From NCBI RefSeq assembly GCF_023072595.1, contig NZ_JALLGK010000009.1, positions 186,001 to 250,000 of the forward strand: a stretch of DNA of 64,000 bases, read 5' to 3'. The number at the start of each line of letters is the position of its first letter. The stretch's first letter is position 1. Positions 59,567-64,000 of this stretch are shown here, piece after piece. Both the position numbers and the translations under genes were made by a program. Source of the DNA: Streptomyces sp. XM4193. GTDB lineage: Bacteria > Actinomycetota > Actinomycetes > Streptomycetales > Streptomycetaceae. Below the pieces are notes generated by a model. It ran no database searches, was not told where the DNA came from, and worked only from the letters and a program-made list of their open reading frames with translations.

Positions 59567-61855
59567 TCAGTCGTCGACCGGATCGCGGAGATCGACACCC
59601 GACAGCCGGCCGAGGCGCCCCGCCAACGCGGCCAGCGGCTCGCGGAGTTCGGCGAGGGCCGTGCGCATCTCCCGCTCCCGGGCCCAGGCACGTTCGTGCG
59701 CCGGACGGCTGACGCCCTCGGGCCGGGCCGCCTCGTGCTCCTCCAACGCGGGGTGCCAGTGCGAGAGGAACGGCCGCAGCCGTGCCAGCAGACCGGTGGC
59801 GATCGCGGGCAGGAGCAGAGGATCCGGCCCGCCCGGCCCCTCGTACCGGGTGCTGTCCCCGTACGGCGCCCCGCCGACCTCGCCGTTGATGCGGTGGAGG
59901 ACCTCGCGCGCGGTGACGAAGAGCGAGTGGAGCGAGGCCAACGCCTCACGCAGCGAGCCCTCCCGGTCGGCGAGCGGCTGCACGCCGACCCTGGTGACCA
60001 GCTCCACCTGAAGGTCGAACGCCGCGGCCCGCTCCACCGCGCCCGCGCCCCGACCCGCCCTGCGGCGATCGGGCGCCCGCCGCCCGGCCGCCGTCCACCC
60101 ACCGGTCTCCGTCACCGAAGAGTCGCCCGAACGCGGCGCGGGCCGCTGCCCGTTCTCGCCGGGAGCACGCGGCGGATCGGCCAGGGCGTGCAGCAGCGCC
60201 CGTCGCAGGTCCTCCTGTCGTGCGGTGTCGCCGTCGTGGCGCCGTACCGCTCGGGCGAGCAGCGCGTGCACCGTCCAGGAGCCGTCGTGCGCGGCATCCG
60301 GCCGGAGCGCGCCGTCACCGAGCAGCGCGTCGACGGCACGGTCGACGATTCCGGCCGCCTCCCACGGGGCGTACGGGTGCACCGTCGACAGCACCTGCTC
60401 CAGGACGGTCGTGCTGAGCGGTGCGGGACTGGCGAGGGCGAAGAGCCGCAGCACGTCGTCGACCGGCCGCTCACCGCCCAGGGGATGCGGGTCCGAATCC
60501 GCCGAACCGGCGCCCTCCGCATCCGACTCGGCCCCGTGCCGCTGGGCGTGCTCCGCGGACCCGGACGTCCCTGTGCCCGGCCCCGGGAGGGCCGGCAGCG
60601 GGCCGCCCGGCACCGCGGCGAGCACGTCCGCGCCCGGGGAGTGCAGCCGGCTGCGCAGCGCGGTGAAGCCCGCGCGCGTCGCCAGCTCGGCGAGCAGGCC
60701 GAGCGCCTGGGGGTGGCCCCCGACGTCGTGGACGAGCGCCGCCGCGGCGTGGCGGTCGGCCTCCGTGCGGGGAGCGCGTCGGCTCGCGAGCAGTCGGTAG
60801 CCGTCGCCGTCCGGCAGCGGAGCGAGGTCCACCGGCTCTGCGAAGGAGGTGTGGCGCAGAGAGCGCGTGGTGACGAGGGTGGCGGCGAGCAGATGCGGAC
60901 CGCGCAGCAGATGCAGCTGCTCCGCGGACAGGCCGTCCGGCAGGCCGTCCACCACCCACAGACAGGGCTCGTTGCGTTCGCCCAGAACGACGGCGAGCGC
61001 ACTGAGCAGCCTTGGCAGCGGGCCGTCGGGCACCTCGACGCCCAACGCCGCCGCGACCGTGGAGACCTGCTCCCGGTACCGCTCCGTCGTGCGCTCGGCG
61101 CTCCGCCCGCCCGGCTCCGCGTGCAGATCGAACCAGAACACGCCACCAGGGAACGCGGGCCGGAAACGCAGCGCGTACTCCTGCGCGAGCAGGGACTTCC
61201 CGACACCCGGCATCCCGCGCAGCTGCGCCGCGCGGTCGGCGCCGGACTGGCCGATGAGCGGCGCCCGGTGGCGGTGCAGCGCGGAGTGGATCTGCCACTG
61301 CTCGGCCAGCCGTCCGACGAAGCGCGCCGATCCCGTACGGGCCGGCGCCGGCAGCCACGGTACGAACCCGGCGTCCGCGGTGTCGCCCATCGGCTCGGCG
61401 AGCTGCGCGAGGTACGCGTCGGCCCTGGCTGCGAGCCGGTCGGCGGCCTCGGGCGTACCGGGCCACGGCCAGTGGCGGGCGTCGCGCAGCTCCACCGGGT
61501 GGATGTGGTCGTTCGTCGGCTCGGGATTGACCACCAGCACCCGCCGCCGCGGATCGCCCTCGCGCTGACCGGTCAGATAGGCGAAGGTCAACTCCCACTG
61601 GCAGGCGCGCCGAGCCGGGTAGTCCACCGAGTAGAGGGCGAGCAGCGCCTTCGACCGGGACAGGGCCCGGGTGATGGCGGTGGAGATGGAAGCGAAGTCG
61701 TCCACGTCCGAGTCGTCCACGAACACCCGCAGGCCCCGCGCCCTGAGCGCGGAGACCACCACACCGGCGCGCGGGGCATCGGTGCGGCTGTAGCTCACGA
61801 AGACATCCCAAAGCTCCGGGCCGGCTCCGGAGGCGGAGGCTGCGCAGACGCTCAC
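59567..61855 (-). CDS. TIR + NB-ARC (STAND) ATPase, candidate defence protein
   Basis: A 762-residue protein with a TIR domain at residues 14-150 (WDVFVSYSRTDAPRAG, then ARRACQWELTFAY with the likely catalytic E88), followed by an NB-ARC-type STAND ATPase (Walker A RGMPGVGKSLLAQEY near 215, Walker B CLWVVDGLPDG, then a TTRSLRHTSF sensor stretch) and a C-terminal helical region. Bacterial TIR-STAND proteins act in phage defence, where the TIR degrades NAD+ on activation; this is a family-based inference. Start is uncertain: GTG 61855 (VSVCAASASGAG) keeps the TIR start close, TTG 61891 would add 12 residues. An IS110 relic adjoins the 5' end. Confidence 0.8.
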   Translation of the reverse strand: MSVCAASASGAGPELWDVFVSYSRTDAPRAGVVVSALRARGLRVFVDDSDVDDFASISTAITRALSRSKALLALYSVDYPARRACQWELTFAYLTGQREGDPRRRVLVVNPEPTNDHIHPVELRDARHWPWPGTPEAADRLAARADAYLAQLAEPMGDTADAGFVPWLPAPARTGSARFVGRLAEQWQIHSALHRHRAPLIGQSGADRAAQLRGMPGVGKSLLAQEYALRFRPAFPGGVFWFDLHAEPGGRSAERTTERYREQVSTVAAALGVEVPDGPLPRLLSALAVVLGERNEPCLWVVDGLPDGLSAEQLHLLRGPHLLAATLVTTRSLRHTSFAEPVDLAPLPDGDGYRLLASRRAPRTEADRHAAAALVHDVGGHPQALGLLAELATRAGFTALRSRLHSPGADVLAAVPGGPLPALPGPGTGTSGSAEHAQRHGAESDAEGAGSADSDPHPLGGERPVDDVLRLFALASPAPLSTTVLEQVLSTVHPYAPWEAAGIVDRAVDALLGDGALRPDAAHDGSWTVHALLARAVRRHDGDTARQEDLRRALLHALADPPRAPGENGQRPAPRSGDSSVTETGGWTAAGRRAPDRRRAGRGAGAVERAAAFDLQVELVTRVGVQPLADREGSLREALASLHSLFVTAREVLHRINGEVGGAPYGDSTRYEGPGGPDPLLLPAIATGLLARLRPFLSHWHPALEEHEAARPEGVSRPAHERAWAREREMRTALAELREPLAALAGRLGRLSGVDLRDPVDD

Positions 61856-61942
61856 CGGCTCGGCCTCGGACCGATCCGGGCGGTACCGCAACGTGCGGCG
61901 CTGCTCAGCCGCTTAGAGCCGCGAGTGGGTGTCCCAATGGGG

Positions 61943-63137
61943 TCAGCCATACCGAGGGGCTTGGCTGTGGGCCGTAGAAGGTGGCACCGCGTATAGCACG
62001 TCGATTCGTCGTCGCGCGAGGCAGAGGAGGGCTTGGTCGTGGTGATCTTCTGGGCGATCTTATTGTCATAGTAGGCCCTGGATCTGGGGTCGGACAGAGC
62101 CACGAACACGGAGAGCAAGTAGGCCCGTTTGAGCTGCTTGTTTCCTCGTCGGGATGGTTGTTCGCCCCGGATCGAGGATCCCGAGCTGCGGGTCGCGGGT
62201 GCGAGGCCAGCACAGGCAGCGAGATGAGCGGCAGAGAAGAAGCTGCTGCCGTCGCCCACGTCGATGAGGATTCCTGGCTCCGGTCCCGACGCTGGGCATG
62301 GACGTCAGGACCTGGGACAGAGGGTGGGCCTCCAGCAGTTCCTCGATCTTGATGGCCAGCAACTTTTCGCTGATCGAGCACGTTGCGCAGCGATGTGGCC
62401 AGGCTGGGGAGGATCAGTGCGTCGGCGCTGGCGTCGGTGCCGGGGACGATGACGGTGCTTATCGAGGGCGGTGCAGATGTCTTCGACGAGTCGTTCGGCC
62501 TTGCGCGGGGCTTTGGGGCGTATGAGGTTTGTGAGTTGGCGGCGGCCGGCCTTGCGGGTCCGGGCCGGGAGCCATGTCGGTCGAGCGGGATGAGGACGGC
62601 CGAATGCTGGATGCTTGGACCCAGGACGCGTTCCAGGTGCGGTGAATCTGGGTGAGCAGGCCGCGGAAGCGGTTGCTGATTCTGGTCGCTTCACCGACGA
62701 GGTCGTCGTCGAAGCCGACCACCATCTACAACTCGGCGACGGCCTCGTCTTCAAGGGCGAGCGTGCGCAGGGTGTGAGGCACGGAGCGTGCGGCGTCCGC
62801 GATGACGAAGGCGTCGCGAGCGTCGATCTTGGCCTCGCCTGGGCAGAGGTCGGCGATCCTGCGCATCGTCAGTCCGGCGAGGTAGGCGACCGCGCAGTCC
62901 GTGTCGCGGGCGACCGCGAGGGGCAGGGCTCCGACGGAAGCTGGTTGGTCGACGACCACGGGCACGGTGTCGTGCTTCGCCGTCAACTTGCCAGAGACTT
63001 CCCGGAGTTTGCGCTCGCTGTTTGGGCAGACGCTTGTCGAAGCCCTTCTTTCTCACCGGGGTGATGGCCGTGGCGTGGTGTTCGCCCTTGCCGACATCCA
63101 GGCCGAGGAAGACGCCGATGTCACTTGTGGCGATCAC
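61943..63137 (-). pseudogene. Degraded IS110-family transposase
   Basis: Pieces of one IS110/DEDD transposase occur in order on the minus strand but in different frames: start GTG 63137 with SDIGVFLGLDVGKGEHHA, then VVVDQPASVGALPLAVARD and MRRIADLCPGEAKIDARDAF, a stop after VAEL, MVVGFDDDLVGEATRISNRFRGL, and the Transposase_20 part FSAAHLAACAGLAPATRSS with LSDPRSRAYYDNKIAQ, ending near 61943 (DHHDQALLCLARRRIDVLYA in another frame). At least three frameshifts or stops make it non-functional. It resembles, but is not a copy of, the intact element to the right. Confidence 0.85.
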
Positions 63138-63275
63138 GTGCGGTCCCCGGTTGTACTCGCCCGGACTTGGCACGGCATAGATCGCCACATCCACATGACG
63201 AACAGCCTCATGACCTGCGAAGAAGTCAGCGCTCATGTCTCTAATCAGCGGCCTGTCGATGCTTTCGGAGCTGGT

Positions 63276-63384
63276 GACACCACCCCCCGTTATGTTTTCC
63301 GCGGTCCTGCAAGAGGGCCGCTGGCCTCCGGGCTCGGTATGACTGTGTCCCCCCTGTCGATGGCATGACCTGGGGGGTGGTGTC
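63276..63384. repeat. Facing left ends of two IS110-type elements
   Basis: GACACCACCCCCC (63276-63288) and GGGGGGTGGTGTC (63372-63384) are perfect 13-bp inverted copies. Similarity continues outward: CTCTAATCAGCG at about 63237 corresponds to the reverse complement of CGCTGATCAGAG at about 63413. The 83 nt between the two copies (63289-63371) would be target or junction DNA. Confidence 0.7.
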
Positions 63385-63549
63385 GCCGCGGTCCGGGGGT
63401 GTTCGTCGGAGACGCTGATCAGAGGTCCGGCCACCGCCCGGTCCGGCGCAATGTCGGACGGTTCGCGGGCGGCAGGTCTGCATAACGTGGATGCGCGCGT
63501 ACGACACCCGAGCCGAGGCCGGCACCGTCAACACTCCGGAAGGGTCACG
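63372..63549 (+). ncRNA. Candidate bridge-RNA-encoding left end of the IS110 element
   Basis: The stretch from the shared left-end sequence GGGGGGTGGTGTC to the transposase ATG is 178 nt and non-coding. In IS621 and other IS110 elements the left non-coding end of similar size encodes the bridge RNA that guides recombination. No fold was computed, so this is inferred from position, length and the conservation of its outer part in the facing relic. Confidence 0.5.
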
Positions 63550-64000
63550 ATGTTCGAGATCGAAGGCGTGGGCGTGTTCCTCGGCCTGGATGTCGGCAAG
63601 ACCGCCCATCACGGGCACGGGCTGACCCCGGGCGGGAAGAAGGTCTTCGACAAGCCGCTGCCCAACAGCGAACCCAAGCTGCGGGCCGTGTTCGACAAGC
63701 TGACCGCGAAGTTCGGCACTGTGCTGGTGATCGTGGACCAGCCCGCCTCGATCGGCGCCCTGCCGCTGACCGTCGCCCGGGACGCGGGCTGCAAGGTCGC
63801 CTACCTGCCGGGCCTCGCCATGCGCCGGATCGCCGACCTCTACCCGGGCGAGGCCAAGACCGACGCCAAGGACGCCGCCATCATCGCGGACGCGGCCCGC
63901 ACCATGCCGCACACTCTGCGCTCGCTGGAGGTGACCGACGAGATCACCGCTGAGCTGACCGTGCTCGTCGGCTTCGACCAGGACCTCGCCGCCGAGGCCA
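63550..64000 (+). CDS. IS110-family transposase (3' end outside window)
   Basis: The visible 150 residues are the N-terminal DEDD/RuvC-like catalytic domain of an IS110 transposase (bridge-RNA-guided recombinase). Acidic residues are D14 (GLDVGK), D63 (VIVDQPAS, where most IS110 proteins have Glu), and D105 and D108 (KTDAKDA). The Transposase_20 domain with the active serine lies outside the window. Start ATG at 63550 (MFEIEGVGVFLG) follows GGAAGGG. No frameshift is seen in the visible part. Confidence 0.9.
   Translation, partial: MFEIEGVGVFLGLDVGKTAHHGHGLTPGGKKVFDKPLPNSEPKLRAVFDKLTAKFGTVLVIVDQPASIGALPLTVARDAGCKVAYLPGLAMRRIADLYPGEAKTDAKDAAIIADAARTMPHTLRSLEVTDEITAELTVLVGFDQDLAAEA

Larger units (their letters stand above)
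63372..64000 (+). mobile_element. IS110-family element, left part
   Basis: The element begins at the shared left-end sequence and contains the transposase gene at 63550, running off the window. Its right end and target duplication, if any, cannot be seen. It is head-to-head with the decayed IS110-type element whose left end is at about 63288. Confidence 0.7.

Overview
The window is chromosomal DNA from a high-GC actinomycete, almost certainly a Streptomyces or close relative. The signs are very strong G/C preference at third codon positions, frequent GTG/TTG starts, long perfect-stem terminators without T-tracts, and typical Streptomyces families: DUF5753 XRE regulator with an ATP-binding partner, PS-10 peptidase, several Ser/Thr kinases and a PucR regulator. 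The order citrate synthase - CopZ fits a core-chromosome location. No tRNA, rRNA or CRISPR array was seen.

Layout. 1-6 kb: truncated XRE/DUF5753 regulator, divergent ATP-binding regulator, and a fused two-half ABC exporter with one degenerate ATP site. 6-14 kb: NUDIX hydrolase, secreted PS-10 peptidase with two tandem terminators, orphan sugar-binding lipoprotein, RecD2-type helicase, citrate synthase. 14-15 kb: a gene-free stretch with a Crp-like site, an ECF-like promoter and a terminator (candidate small RNA), then copper chaperone CopZ behind a CsoR-type operator and a small MerR-like HTH protein. 15.6-23.7 kb: a myo-inositol catabolic island, iolG and iolE leftward and iolC, iolB, iolD and iolA/mmsA rightward, arranged around a perfect palindrome; the transporter and regulator are not in the window. 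23.8-31.4 kb: FUSC membrane protein, ABM-fold protein behind a MerR-type promoter, anchored propeller-like protein, NhaA, PucR regulator.

31.5-40.1 kb: the most intriguing locus, an OB-fold (YqiJ/NfeD-like) membrane protein, a YqiK-type flotillin and a 1641-residue protein ending in an AAA+ ATPase, all rightward and probably one membrane-associated machine of unknown purpose. 40-59.5 kb: secreted M15 peptidase, a membrane Ser/Thr kinase, two paralogous kinases with an outer PQQ-type propeller reached through an internal twin-arginine segment, small DUF proteins, secreted NHL/SMP-30-like propeller, GNAT, DUF4291, YCII, a DUF2975 + XRE module with twin operators, a second family-A DNA polymerase, a lipoprotein, and an AlkZ/YcaQ-superfamily HTH_42 protein.

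59.5-64 kb: a TIR + NB-ARC (STAND) protein, a likely phage-defence or signalling ATPase, next to a decayed IS110-family transposase. A second IS110-family element, intact as far as seen, lies head-to-head with it and runs off the right edge. The two share a left-end sequence. About 178 nt separate that end from the second transposase start, the size expected for a bridge-RNA-encoding left end.
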